The position numbers were made by a program, and so were the translations under genes. Shown here in pieces: positions 8,164 to 16,937 of a stretch of 64,000 nt of DNA (positions are counted from its first letter, which is position 1; each line of letters begins with the position of its first letter). The DNA lies in the NCBI GenBank assembly GCA_020851455.1, contig JADZCT010000029.1:1-64000 (forward strand), written 5' to 3'. The DNA comes from Gemmatimonadaceae bacterium. GTDB lineage: Bacteria > Gemmatimonadota > Gemmatimonadetes > Gemmatimonadales > Gemmatimonadaceae. Under the pieces are notes generated by a model. The model saw only the letters and a list, made by a program, of their open reading frames with translations. It was not told the origin of the DNA and searched no databases.

Positions 8164-9723
8164 GTGCTTGCCGCCGTTCGTTCCGCCGCCGTGTTCGGGA
8201 TAGACGCGCTCGACGTCACCGTTGAGGTGGATGTCGTGCCGGGCCTGCCATCGTGGACCATAGTTGGCCTGGCGTCGAGCGCGGTGCGCGAGGCGCGCGA
8301 GCGGGTGGCGTCGGCGCTCGCCAACGCCGGATTCGAGGTGCCGTCGCGCCGCGTCACGGTGAACCTCTCGCCGGCTGACATCCGGAAGGACGGAACGTCG
8401 TTCGACCTTCCAATCGCGCTGGCGCTGCTCGCTGCAACAGGCGTGCTGGATGCAGCGCACCTCGATGGCGTGGTCGCCGCCGGAGAGCTGGGGCTGGATG
8501 GCGCTGTGCGCCCAATCCGCGGCGCGCTTTCGCTTGCGCGCGCAGCGGCAAGATCAGGCGCGTGCCTCGTGATACCGGAGGCCAACATCCCGGAGGCCTC
8601 GCTTGCCGGCGCGAGGCGGCTTGCGGGTGCCGTCACGCTCGCACAGGTCGTGGTGGGCCTGCGCACGCACGGAGTGAATCTGCCGCTGCACGTCGCGCCG
8701 GATGGCGCGCGGGGAGAATCGGATGGCGCGCGCGATGTCGCCGACATGGCTTGCCCTGCGGTGGACTTTGCCGACGTTGCCGGACAGGCGGCCGCAAAGC
8801 GCGCCCTCGAAGTTGCCGCCGCCGGCGGGCACAACGTGTTCATGCTTGGCCCGCCGGGCACGGGCAAGACGATGCTCGCGCGGCGGCTTCCCGGAATCCT
8901 GCCCCCGCTCACCGCGGACGAACTTCTCGAGGTCGTCGCGGTTCACAGCGTGGGGGGATTGATCGCGCCGGGCGCTATTCCGTCGCGCACGCCTCCGTTT
9001 CGCGCGCCGCACCATACGACCTCGCTCGCCGGGCTCATTGGCGGCGGCCCGGGGCCGCGCCCGGGAGAAGTGAGTCTCGCCCACCGGGGCGTGCTCTTTC
9101 TCGACGAACGGTTCGAGCTGCCGCGCCACGTGCTCGACGCAATGCGGCAGCCGCTGGAGGATGGCCGTGTGGTCATAGCCCGCGCGACGCATGCGGTCGC
9201 GTATCCGGCGCGGTTCCAACTGGTCGCGGCGGCCAACCCGTGCAAGTGCGGGCACGCGATGAGCGGCGATGGCAGGTGCCAGTGCTCCGCGGCCGATATC
9301 GAGCGCTACCGCGCGCGGCTCTCCGGGCCGCTGGCCGACCGTATTGACCTGCACATCCACGTTGGCGCGGTCGAGGCGGCCACGCTTGGCGCGGCCCGGG
9401 CAGCGGAGGCATCGAGCGTGATTCGCGATCGTGTGGTTGCGGCGCGCGCGCGCCAGCGTGACCGCTACGAGGTGCTTGGCGGCGTGCGGTCGAACGCGGA
9501 CGCGCCGGGGCGGTGGCTCATGGCTCACGGTGGATTCACGGTCGAGGCGCGTGAGATGCTCCAAGCCGCGTGTGCACGGCTGGGCGTATCGGCGCGCGGC
9601 TTCCACCGTGCCGCGCGCGTGGCCCGCACCATTGCCGACCTCGCGTGCGAGCGCGAGGTGTCGGGCGCGGCGGTCGGCGAGGCGCTTGCCTACCGCGCCA
9701 TGACTACATCGGCGGGCAGGTGA
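8164..9723 (+). CDS. comM: Mg-chelatase-like AAA+ ATPase ComM/YifB
   Basis: About 519 aa. An upstream in-frame GTG at 8140 exists, but starting at GTG 8164 gives MLAAVRSAAVFGIDA, which matches the family N-terminus. It has an N-terminal Lon-substrate-like ChlI fold (VPGLPSWTIVGL, NLSPADIRKDGTSFDLPIALA), Walker A GPPGTGKT, Walker B VLFLDER with the LPRHVLDAMRQPLEDG signature, and a Cys-bearing insert NPCKCGH...CQC. In naturally transformable bacteria ComM is a branch-migration helicase that extends recombination of incoming DNA. It runs divergently from imuA, and its 3' end overlaps the convergent anti-sigma gene by 20 bp. Confidence 0.92.
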   Translation: MLAAVRSAAVFGIDALDVTVEVDVVPGLPSWTIVGLASSAVREARERVASALANAGFEVPSRRVTVNLSPADIRKDGTSFDLPIALALLAATGVLDAAHLDGVVAAGELGLDGAVRPIRGALSLARAAARSGACLVIPEANIPEASLAGARRLAGAVTLAQVVVGLRTHGVNLPLHVAPDGARGESDGARDVADMACPAVDFADVAGQAAAKRALEVAAAGGHNVFMLGPPGTGKTMLARRLPGILPPLTADELLEVVAVHSVGGLIAPGAIPSRTPPFRAPHHTTSLAGLIGGGPGPRPGEVSLAHRGVLFLDERFELPRHVLDAMRQPLEDGRVVIARATHAVAYPARFQLVAAANPCKCGHAMSGDGRCQCSAADIERYRARLSGPLADRIDLHIHVGAVEAATLGAARAAEASSVIRDRVVAARARQRDRYEVLGGVRSNADAPGRWLMAHGGFTVEAREMLQAACARLGVSARGFHRAARVARTIADLACEREVSGAAVGEALAYRAMTTSAGR

Positions 9724-10609
9724 CGCGCGACGCGGGCCGGGCACCGCCCTGGGCAGGCACGAAGAGCGTTTCGCCGCGCACGCTCGCGGCCACGCCCGGC
9801 GCAATCGCTCCCCTTGTCACCGCATCACCTCCTGCGCCGCCCGCCGCCCGCGCTGCGAACGCCGGTGGTTCTGCGATCAGCATTGCGGTGGAGTCGGTCA
9901 GCCGCCGGGCACGGACAATCTGCGACTTCGCTTCATCATCTGGAGACACCATGCGGTAGCACTCGATTGCTCCAGCAGCGATATCCGTCTTGCCCGCCCT
10001 GGCGGAGCCCTCTGCGCGCGGCGGACCTTCGGCCTCGCGATCGGCATCGGCAGCCCCGCGGACAGCGGGCGCTGGCATGGCCGCGGTCGGCATCGAGACT
10101 GCGGGGGCGGGCGGCGTTGCGGCGGCAGCGGCCTGAGGCGGCGCGGACCGCGCGGCAACCGGTGCCCCCGGCGGAACGTTGCCCGACGCTCCCGGGAGGT
10201 TGACGTCGAGCAGGGCGTTGGGACCGTCCGTCAGCAGCGCTGCGGCGCCGACCACCACCACCACCGCTGCCGCCGCGCGCCATCCCAGCCATGGCGGCGG
10301 GCCCTTCGCCGCGCCATGTCCTTTGCCACCTGGAGCAGATTGCCCGCCGCTGCCACCACGCGGGGGCCCTTGTCTGCCGGCGGCCACGAGCGGCGCGGGC
10401 CCCTCTGGCGCGCCAGGAACCACTCCGGCAGGAACGTGATCGAGTGCGCTGACGATCCGTTCGCTTGCTGCGATGAGGCCTCGCGCCTCCGCGGCTGCGG
10501 CTGCCCAGGCCGGGTCGTCGTTCACCAGTCGTTCCACGCGAGCGGCTTCCGCGGCGTCGAGCTCCCCGTCCAGCCACGCGTGAATGAGCGCTTCGTCAGG
10601 ATGCGGCAT
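9704..10609 (-). CDS. membrane anti-sigma factor (RskA/zf-HC2-like, without zinc ligands)
   Basis: 301 aa. The N-terminal ~50 residues (DEALIHAWLDGELDAAEAARVERLV) have the anti-sigma domain pattern but lack the HxxxCxxC zinc site. A Pro/Gly/Ala linker, one transmembrane helix (about residues 107-127, WLGWRAAAAVVVVVGAAALL) and an Ala/Pro-rich periplasmic region follow. The role is inferred from the overlap with the ECF sigma gene upstream (14 bp): it should sequester that sigma factor at the membrane until a signal arrives. The periplasmic C-terminal part (DSTAMLIAEPPAFAAR) has no domain I recognise. Confidence 0.7.
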   Translation of the reverse strand: MPHPDEALIHAWLDGELDAAEAARVERLVNDDPAWAAAAAEARGLIAASERIVSALDHVPAGVVPGAPEGPAPLVAAGRQGPPRGGSGGQSAPGGKGHGAAKGPPPWLGWRAAAAVVVVVGAAALLTDGPNALLDVNLPGASGNVPPGAPVAARSAPPQAAAAATPPAPAVSMPTAAMPAPAVRGAADADREAEGPPRAEGSARAGKTDIAAGAIECYRMVSPDDEAKSQIVRARRLTDSTAMLIAEPPAFAARAAGGAGGDAVTRGAIAPGVAASVRGETLFVPAQGGARPASRVTCPPM

Positions 10610-11120
10610 GACCTTCGCTCCCCGGTTGCGCTGGAGAGCGCAACGCGTCGTATGTCTCCGCGAGCCGCCGGCGCGCGCGTGAAAGCGTAGTGCCGACGGA
10701 CGCCTTCTCGATCTCCAGTACCGTGGCGATCTCGCCGTAGTCGAGCCCCTCGGCCTTGAGGAGCAACGCCTTCCTGTCGCGTTCGCCCAGCGAGTCGAGC
10801 GCTCTTCGCGCGCAGGCTGCGTCGCGCGCTCGCTCGGGCGTCATCCCTCCGGCGTCATCGGGTGCGGAGGCCTCGCGCTCTTCCGCGGCCAGCAACTGGA
10901 GGTGCTGCCGTCGGCGCGCCACCCGGCGCGCCTCGTCCCGCACGAGGTTCGACGCCACCGCGAACAGCCACGACCGCTCGCTCGCGATGGCGTCCTGGCG
11001 CAGGGCGCGGACGAACGTTTCCTGCGCCACTTCCTCTGCCCAGTCGCGGTCGCCGAGCCGCCTCGTCAGGTAACGCACGAGCGTGCCGTGGTACTCGCGG
11101 AACAGGCGGTCGGCGTCCAC
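10596..11120 (-). CDS. ECF RNA polymerase sigma factor
   Basis: 174 aa with region 2 (LFREYHGTLVRYLTRRLGDRD, EEVAQETFVRAL) and region 4 (LDSLGERDRKALLLKAEGLDY, EIATVLEIEKASVGTTLSRARRRL), the two-domain layout of group 4 sigma factors. It starts 3 bp after the VIT/vWA gene ends and overlaps the downstream anti-sigma gene by 14 bp. A three-gene unit in which the envelope protein, sigma and anti-sigma are co-expressed is therefore likely. I found no ECF-type promoter upstream that would show autoregulation. Confidence 0.88.
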   Translation of the reverse strand: MDADRLFREYHGTLVRYLTRRLGDRDWAEEVAQETFVRALRQDAIASERSWLFAVASNLVRDEARRVARRRQHLQLLAAEEREASAPDDAGGMTPERARDAACARRALDSLGERDRKALLLKAEGLDYGEIATVLEIEKASVGTTLSRARRRLAETYDALRSPAQPGSEGHAAS

Positions 11121-11123
11121 GGG

Positions 11124-13496
11124 CTATCGCCAGTCCCGCACGAGGCCGGCCAACTGCGCCGCGTCGAGCGTGGTGAGACCCGATTCGAGGGTCGTGACTT
11201 CGATTGCCACCGCACGGCCCTCGATCCGCACGTTGTCGCCCACAGTGAGCCACGCGCTCAGTTCGGGCAGTACGCGCACCATGGCAAAGTATGCATCCGA
11301 GTACGCCTGCACGCGCAACGTGCGCGCGGCGGTGGCCGGCCTGGTGTCGCTCCACCTGCCGCTGCGATCGAGCCGGAACGAGCGCGACCCTGCGAGCTTG
11401 AACTCCGCCTCGGCCTCGCCGGGCGCATGCTTGCGCTCACCGCCAAGCGTCGTGACGGCTCGCTGCTCGGAGCTGAGGCGCGCCGCTTCGAAGCGCTGGA
11501 CGTCAACCGTCGCGGGGGCATTGCCTCCAGCGCCTCCCGGCGCCAGCCCGGCGCGGCTCCCATTCGCCGGCGCAGCAGCAGCGCCGCGGGCTGGGGCGAA
11601 CGGACCTCTCGCGGGATTCTGGTCGGTGAGTATCGTCTGCATGCCGGGCTCCACCACAAGATACGACGTCAACTCGGTTGGAATGCCATGACGTTCGCCG
11701 AGCGAGCGCAGCTCGTCGTCGATCTCCTGGCTGGGTCCGCCGCGCCGGCGCTCCGCGCTCAGCCAGCCCACGCGCTGGACCGCCCAGAGCCTGGCGATGA
11801 AGTCGTTCTCGGCGCCGCGCCTGGCGAGCTGCACGCGCTGCGTCCAGCGCACCGGATCATCGCTCCCACGTCCCTCGACTGTGAGAGTGGCCGCGCCCGG
11901 GCTGCCGGCGTACCTGGCGAGGACGACAAGATCCTGCCCGCCAAAGACGTCAATCGGCCCCTGGGGCTGCACAGCGTACAGCCGCGCACCGTCGAGCCGG
12001 ATGGTGACGTCCGACGCCACTGGCCGCGTGAGGCGCTGTGCCACGATGCCTACGGCGCGTTCGACCGATTCGTCGGGGCGGAGAAAGGTGGCCGTGCCTC
12101 GCCCTTCGAGCGCGAGTCGCTCGATCAGCCTCGCGTTCACGTCGGAGCCAAGCCCGAAGGTGAAGACACGGGCCCGACCCCGGTGGTCGGCAGCGGCGCG
12201 CGCGATCCGGTCCGGCTGCGTCTCGCCGATGGTGGGCGCTCCGTCCGTGATCAGGAGCACGAGCGGAACGCGGTCGGCCGGCGACGCCGTTCCCAGTGCC
12301 GCGTCGAGGGCGCCGGAGATGTTCGTGCCACCGCCCGGGCGGAGTCCGTCGAGGAACTCGCCGGCTTCGCGTATGGATGGCGCATCGCCCGCGCTCCACC
12401 CTTCGCGGAACTCCCGCACGTCGCCGGCGAACGCAATTATGCGGAAGCGGTCGCCGCGGTCGAGCGAGGCGAGGAACTGGCGACCGGCCGCCCGCGCCTG
12501 CGTCATCTTCTGGCCGCTCATCGAGCCGGATACGTCGAGTACGAACGTAAGGTCGCGCGCCGTGTTTCGTGCGCCGCGTACGGGCGGCGAGAGCGTGATC
12601 AGCGCGTAGCCGTCTTCATCGCCGGGTGCGTAAGTGAGCATGGACAGCGCCGCGGCGGCGTCGCGCCTTAGCGGAACGAGGATCGTCATCGCCCTCCCGG
12701 CGTTCTCCGCGCGCACGACGGCCTCGCCCGGTACGTCGTTCCCGGCCGCGGGAGTTACTGATCTGTCGCCGCAGGGAACGCTCGGCGCGGGCCTCGTGCC
12801 GATGCTCGTGCCTGACTGGCGGGCTTCGGACACGCCCAGCGGCGTGAGACTGTGCGTTGGTGAGTATGCATCGCCCAGATGCCCACCGGCGATGTTGCAG
12901 GGGTACCGCAGCTCGAACCAGTCGTCATCGTACCGCGCGTCCGGCATCGCGCGCGCCGCCCAGTCGACGCGAATCGCGTCGCCTTCGCGCTCCGCGACGG
13001 CGCTGAAGCGGACGACCATTCTCTTCTCTTCACCGGGCTGGATCGGGAAGATCCGCGCGCGGAGCATGTCGTGGCCCATCCACTCTACCAGCGCAGGATC
13101 GCGCAGTTTTCGGACGATTTCTTCGTAGATACCGCGTGCCCGGTCGGCGCGCATCGCCTCGCCCGCCACCATCTCTCCGTTGATCGAGAGCTCGATGTTC
13201 TCGAACGCGGCGCCCTTTGGCAGCGGCAGGATGTAGTCAACCTCGGCGGGGCCGCCGCCGCGGTTGGCGTACCGCTCCTCGATTTCATACCTGATGATGC
13301 GCCCATCGAGGCGCGCCCTGACATGGCTCGACACGCGCTCGGCGCCGACGGCCCGGACGGGGCAGGACCGGCGGATGCATTGCGCGCCTGGCGGGCACGG
13401 CGCGCATTCGATTGCGGGGCCCCGCTGCGCCACGGCTGTTCCGACCGGTGTCGCGCCCGCGACGAGGAAAAGGGAAAGTCGAAGGGTAAAGTGCAT
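11124..13496 (-). CDS. secreted VIT and von Willebrand factor A domain protein
   Basis: 790 aa from ATG 13496, which has a good SD (AGGGAG about 7 nt upstream) and begins a Sec signal peptide (MHFTLRLSLFLVAGATPVGTAVAQ). The track start at 13556 would put 20 extra residues before it. A Cys-rich stretch (CAPCPPGAQCIRRSC) follows, then a VIT domain (about 60-180), a vWA domain with an intact MIDAS motif DVSGSMSG, and a C-terminal region with a Gly/Ala linker. VIT-vWA proteins are thought to act in metal-dependent protein binding at the cell surface; the ligand here is unknown. It leads the operon with the ECF sigma and anti-sigma genes. Confidence 0.85.
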   Translation of the reverse strand: MHFTLRLSLFLVAGATPVGTAVAQRGPAIECAPCPPGAQCIRRSCPVRAVGAERVSSHVRARLDGRIIRYEIEERYANRGGGPAEVDYILPLPKGAAFENIELSINGEMVAGEAMRADRARGIYEEIVRKLRDPALVEWMGHDMLRARIFPIQPGEEKRMVVRFSAVAEREGDAIRVDWAARAMPDARYDDDWFELRYPCNIAGGHLGDAYSPTHSLTPLGVSEARQSGTSIGTRPAPSVPCGDRSVTPAAGNDVPGEAVVRAENAGRAMTILVPLRRDAAAALSMLTYAPGDEDGYALITLSPPVRGARNTARDLTFVLDVSGSMSGQKMTQARAAGRQFLASLDRGDRFRIIAFAGDVREFREGWSAGDAPSIREAGEFLDGLRPGGGTNISGALDAALGTASPADRVPLVLLITDGAPTIGETQPDRIARAAADHRGRARVFTFGLGSDVNARLIERLALEGRGTATFLRPDESVERAVGIVAQRLTRPVASDVTIRLDGARLYAVQPQGPIDVFGGQDLVVLARYAGSPGAATLTVEGRGSDDPVRWTQRVQLARRGAENDFIARLWAVQRVGWLSAERRRGGPSQEIDDELRSLGERHGIPTELTSYLVVEPGMQTILTDQNPARGPFAPARGAAAAPANGSRAGLAPGGAGGNAPATVDVQRFEAARLSSEQRAVTTLGGERKHAPGEAEAEFKLAGSRSFRLDRSGRWSDTRPATAARTLRVQAYSDAYFAMVRVLPELSAWLTVGDNVRIEGRAVAIEVTTLESGLTTLDAAQLAGLVRDWR

Positions 13497-13567
13497 TGCG
13501 TCTCCCTGTGGGGTTGCATAGGAGACGTCGCCACCCGAAAAAGCTGCACACGGCACCGGCGCGCAGG

Positions 13568-13603
13568 GCGGGCGGCGGTTCCGTGTAGATCGCCGCCGCC
13601 CGC
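13568..13603 (-). terminator. strong hairpin after btuB
   Basis: A perfect 11-bp inverted repeat (GCGGGCGGCGG / CCGCCGCCCGC) with a 14-nt loop begins 17 bp past the btuB stop. It has no T-run, so it may act as a terminator or as a 3'-end stabiliser. Confidence 0.55.
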
Positions 13604-13619
13604 GTTCATCGTACGCTGG

Positions 13620-15593
13620 TCAGCGCCGGTAGCTCAGCCCGCCCAGGAATGTCGCTCCCGGCGCGCGATACCCGGCGACGTCATCGTACCTGGCGTCAAA
13701 CAGATTGTCGGCGCGGAACGTGAGAGAGAGTCCGCGCACCGCGGTCGGAATGGTTCCGGAGACGTCCACTTTCACGTAGGCGGGCAGCGTGACCGCCGCT
13801 GCCGGGTACCGGGCGTAGTCCAGATCCGCGCGCTCGCCGATCCGAAGTGCCTGGACGCGGACGCCCCCTCCGTTCCCGAACGACCTCGCGAGCGAAGCGC
13901 TCAGCGTGTGCCGTGGCCGGCGGAGGAGTGGCTCTCCGTTCGCGTACGATGCGCCCGACGTGGAGGAGGCGCCGCCGGCGGCCACCTTCTTCGTGTCGGT
14001 CAGCGAGTAGGCCAGTGTCGCCGCGAGTGCGCCGGATGGCTGCCATCGGGCTTCCAGTTCTACGCCGTTCGCGTCGGCTGCCGCAACGTTGTAATAGTTG
14101 GGCGCGCCCGGCTTCGGTACGGTCCCCACGTACTCGATGATGTCATGGAAGCGCTGGGCGTACGCCGTGCCGGCGATCTGCAGCGTACCGCCAGCGAACG
14201 TCACGTCGCTGCCAAGCTCGACGCTGCGCGACTCCTCGGGGTGCAGCGCCGGATTCCCCGTGACGTACCCCGTGGAGAAGTTCTCGTAGAACGACGGTGC
14301 GCGGAACGCATTGCCCGCAGACACCCGGACGCGCGCGGCGGGCCCTGCCAGCCACGCCAGCGCCGCCCGTGCCGTGGTGAACACGCCGAACGCGCTATTC
14401 TCGTCACGGCGCACTCCCGCCACGTACGAAACCCGGTTCGTGATGTCACCGATTGCCTGCGCGTACACACCGGCAATGCTGCGCGCTGCGCCGAACGCGT
14501 CCGTCGAGTTGCCGAACTGGCTCAGCGAGCGCACGGTGCTCTCTTCTTTGTCGCGCGATACCTCACCTCCAACCGTGATGATACTCCCGGAGCCGACACC
14601 CACGTTGACGCGCGCGTCGAGCGAGCGATGCAACTGCTCTCCCCGCGAGAAGTAGCCGTAGTAACCGAGCGTGTCGGCGGGGCCGTCTGGGGCGTCGTTG
14701 GTACGCGGCAGGTACTGGTTCGACGTAATCGTCGCGCGCAGCTCGACGCGCTCCGTGATCTGCCTGCCCGCATCCAGGCTGGCCGTCAGGCGATGGTCGA
14801 GCTGTTCGGAGTTGTGGTCCGTGATGGCGCCGAAGGCATCGTAGGGATAGTGGTAGTTGCCCGACGACCACCGCACGGCGGCGCGGATGTCCGTCGCTGA
14901 GTCGGGCGCAAGGCGCACGCCGCCGCTCAGCACGTCATTCCTGTATTCGTTGTTGAATGGGAGGATCCCGGCGGTCTGGTCGCGCGCGCCCCCGATGCTG
15001 TACCGTACCGCGCTTGATCCGCCGGCCAGGGAGCCGCTGGCGCGCAGTGTCCCGTAGGATCCCCCTGAGGCCGCAACGCGCAATCCCTGTCCGCCGGTTC
15101 CGTCGGCCGTGAAGATCTGCACTACGCCCGTGACGGCGCCTGAACCATACAACACGCTCGCCGGCCCGCGCGCCACTTCGATCCGGTCAACGTTCTCCAG
15201 CGACAGATTCGACAGGTCGAGCGAGCCTCCGGCGTCGTTCACCGGCACGCCGTCCACCAGCACACGCACGTAGTTGCTGTTGCCGCCGCGGATGAAGAGC
15301 GACGTCACGGAGCCGACCGGGCCGCCGCCAACCACGGTGGCGCCTGGCACGAGCTTCAGTGCATCGGTGACGCGTGTGAGCCCTTGCGCGCGGAGGGCCG
15401 TACCAAGGAGGACCGTGGTGGAGGCGGTTGGCGCCGCCGTGGAGACTTCGACGCGCGTCGCCGTGATCACGGCCGTCGCGAGCGTGTCGCGCGCGCGCAG
15501 GGTGTCCGCTGCCGCGGAGGAGTGCGGTGCTGCCTGCGCGGCCGCCTTTCCCACGACGACGGCCGCTAATGCGATGGAACGCCTGAAAAACAC
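13620..15593 (-). CDS. btuB: TonB-dependent outer-membrane receptor, BtuB-like (cobalamin uptake)
   Basis: 657 aa from GTG 15593. I prefer this over the track start (15713) because the GTG has an AGGAG SD 6 nt upstream and opens a signal peptide (MFFRRSIALAAVVVG...AQA), whereas the longer version would start at the riboswitch. After a TonB-box-like stretch (LATAVITATR) come the plug (LKLVPGATVVGGG, LFIRGGNSNYVRVLVDGVPVND, VDRIEVARGPASVLYG) and a 22-strand-type barrel ending in LSYRR. A cobalamin riboswitch upstream supports cobalamin or a related corrinoid as substrate. No btuCDF transporter is in the window. Confidence 0.88.
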   Translation of the reverse strand: MFFRRSIALAAVVVGKAAAQAAPHSSAAADTLRARDTLATAVITATRVEVSTAAPTASTTVLLGTALRAQGLTRVTDALKLVPGATVVGGGPVGSVTSLFIRGGNSNYVRVLVDGVPVNDAGGSLDLSNLSLENVDRIEVARGPASVLYGSGAVTGVVQIFTADGTGGQGLRVAASGGSYGTLRASGSLAGGSSAVRYSIGGARDQTAGILPFNNEYRNDVLSGGVRLAPDSATDIRAAVRWSSGNYHYPYDAFGAITDHNSEQLDHRLTASLDAGRQITERVELRATITSNQYLPRTNDAPDGPADTLGYYGYFSRGEQLHRSLDARVNVGVGSGSIITVGGEVSRDKEESTVRSLSQFGNSTDAFGAARSIAGVYAQAIGDITNRVSYVAGVRRDENSAFGVFTTARAALAWLAGPAARVRVSAGNAFRAPSFYENFSTGYVTGNPALHPEESRSVELGSDVTFAGGTLQIAGTAYAQRFHDIIEYVGTVPKPGAPNYYNVAAADANGVELEARWQPSGALAATLAYSLTDTKKVAAGGASSTSGASYANGEPLLRRPRHTLSASLARSFGNGGGVRVQALRIGERADLDYARYPAAAVTLPAYVKVDVSGTIPTAVRGLSLTFRADNLFDARYDDVAGYRAPGATFLGGLSYRR

Positions 15594-15597
15594 GAAA

Positions 15598-15623
15598 GGC
15601 TCCTGTTCCCGAAGCAAGGAGCC
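15598..15623 (-). promoter_or_regulatory. SD-sequestering hairpin in the btuB leader
   Basis: On the minus strand GGCTCCT (15623-15617) can pair perfectly with AGGAGCC (15604-15598), with a small TTC/GAA inner stem. The 3' arm contains the AGGAG SD of btuB, 6 nt from the GTG start. When formed it would block ribosome entry, a plausible output switch for the upstream aptamer. Confidence 0.6.
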
Positions 15624-15708
15624 CGCGGTGTTCGCTCGGCTCGATGCATCGTGCTGCCCGTGGCCGCCGGACGCCACCAGTCCTCCCCCGAGGAACGGTA
15701 AGGTGTGG

Positions 15709-15862
15709 CGCACACGCGGGTCGTCTCCTGGCTCCGGGCCGCTTCGCCTGCCTTCCCAACGGCTCGGCCGTCAGTGGCGTGCTGGGTGAAGCGCTTGCTG
15801 CTGCCCGATACAGTGGCGGGGCCGCGCCGGTCTCGAACCGGCTTCCGTGTCCCGCGCATGCG
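15709..15862 (-). ncRNA. cobalamin (B12) riboswitch
   Basis: Reading the minus strand, the core elements of the class appear in order: GGAAGCCGGTTCGAGACCGG, then CGCGGCCCCGCCACTGT, then a GC-rich domain, then the B12 box GAGCCAGGAGACGACC. CGCATGCGCGGG at the 5' end pairs with CCCGCGTGTGCG at the 3' end to close P1. It lies about 115 nt upstream of the BtuB-like gene and fills most of the 471-bp gap between btuB and larE. The class binds adenosylcobalamin or other corrinoids and lowers expression. Boundaries are set by the P1 pairing and are approximate. Confidence 0.92.
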
Positions 15863-16064
15863 TACGATCGGTTGTGGCCGAACGATACGCGGCGGATCGC
15901 GGCGCGGCAACACTCCCGGCGCGCCACTCCGCGGAGCCGCGACGACGGTGGCACTCCGCGCCCATACCGTCAGTGCTCCCGTCCGGGTAGGTTCCTAGCA
16001 CGGCGCGCGCGTGTCGCACACAGTCCGCGCAGCCCACTGACGACATTATCCGGGACTGCCCGCC

Positions 16065-16937
16065 ATGACCGTCATAGCACACGTTCCCGCTTCGGCTGGT
16101 TCCGCGCACGCGCACGAAGCAGAACTCGTCGGATGGCTCGAGGCGCAGGGTTCGGTGCTCGTCGGCTACAGCGGAGGCGTGGATTCCACGTATCTCGCAA
16201 CCGTCGCATACGAGACCCTCGGCCCTTCGCATACCCTTGCGGTGATCGGACGCAGCGCGTCGTACCCTGACGAGCAGTGGGCCATTGCCCGCAGGGTCGC
16301 CGAGCAGGTCGGCTTCCCGCTGCTCGAGATTTCCACCGGCGAGATGGACGACCCGCGGTACGCGGCAAATCCTGATAACCGCTGCTACTTCTGCAAGAGC
16401 GAGCTCTGGTCGAAGCTTGTGCCGCTCGCGCGCGAGCGGGGGCTTGCGGTGGTGGCCGACGGCACCAACGCAGACGACGTGCGCGGCCACCGGCCGGGCA
16501 TGCGCGCGGGGGGCGAGTGGCGCGTCGCGTCGCCGCTCGCCGAAGCAGGGCTCACCAAGGGCGAGATTCGCGAGAACTCCGAGCGCCGCGGCCTGCCCAC
16601 GTGGAACCAGCCGGCATCGCCGTGCCTGAGTTCGCGCCTGCCGACTGGCGTTCTCATCACGATCGCGCGTCTCCGGAAGGTCGAGGCCGCCGAGCGCGCC
16701 TTGCGGCGGCTCGGCGTCACGGGGAACCTGCGCGTCCGTTTCCACGAGGAGACGGCGCGCGTCGAGATGGATCCGGAGGAGTTGACTCATTGGCGCGCGC
16801 CCGGCCGGCGGGAGTTGCTGCGTGAGGCCGCGCTCGGCGCGGGATTCACGCGAGCCGAGCTGGATCTGCGCGGGTTCCGCAGCGGGAAGGCGAACGAAGC
16901 TCCGCGCCCGACCGACCTCGACGCACTCGATGCCTGA
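16065..16937 (+). CDS. larE: ATP-dependent sacrificial sulfur transferase LarE
   Basis: 290 aa of the N-type ATP pyrophosphatase family. Visible are PP-loop SGGVDS (36-41), CYFCK (C107/C110), DGTNADD, and the conserved PASPCLSSR with Cys187, at the place of the Cys that LarE gives up as sulfur donor in Lactobacillus. LarE makes the thio-groups of the nickel-pincer nucleotide cofactor of lactate racemase and other LarA-type enzymes. No larA, larB or larC is nearby, so its use here is open. The ATG is 16 nt after a weak CATTAT -10-like element. The stop overlaps the next start (TGATG). Confidence 0.9.
   Translation: MTVIAHVPASAGSAHAHEAELVGWLEAQGSVLVGYSGGVDSTYLATVAYETLGPSHTLAVIGRSASYPDEQWAIARRVAEQVGFPLLEISTGEMDDPRYAANPDNRCYFCKSELWSKLVPLARERGLAVVADGTNADDVRGHRPGMRAGGEWRVASPLAEAGLTKGEIRENSERRGLPTWNQPASPCLSSRLPTGVLITIARLRKVEAAERALRRLGVTGNLRVRFHEETARVEMDPEELTHWRAPGRRELLREAALGAGFTRAELDLRGFRSGKANEAPRPTDLDALDA

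Noticed and set aside
10902-12671. 589-aa plus-strand ORF
   Set aside because: It is antisense to the ECF sigma and VIT/vWA genes, with no recognisable domain.
12879-14900. 673-aa plus-strand ORF
   Set aside because: It crosses the opposite-strand VIT/vWA and btuB genes, is Arg/His-rich with no domain, and is a GC-driven shadow.
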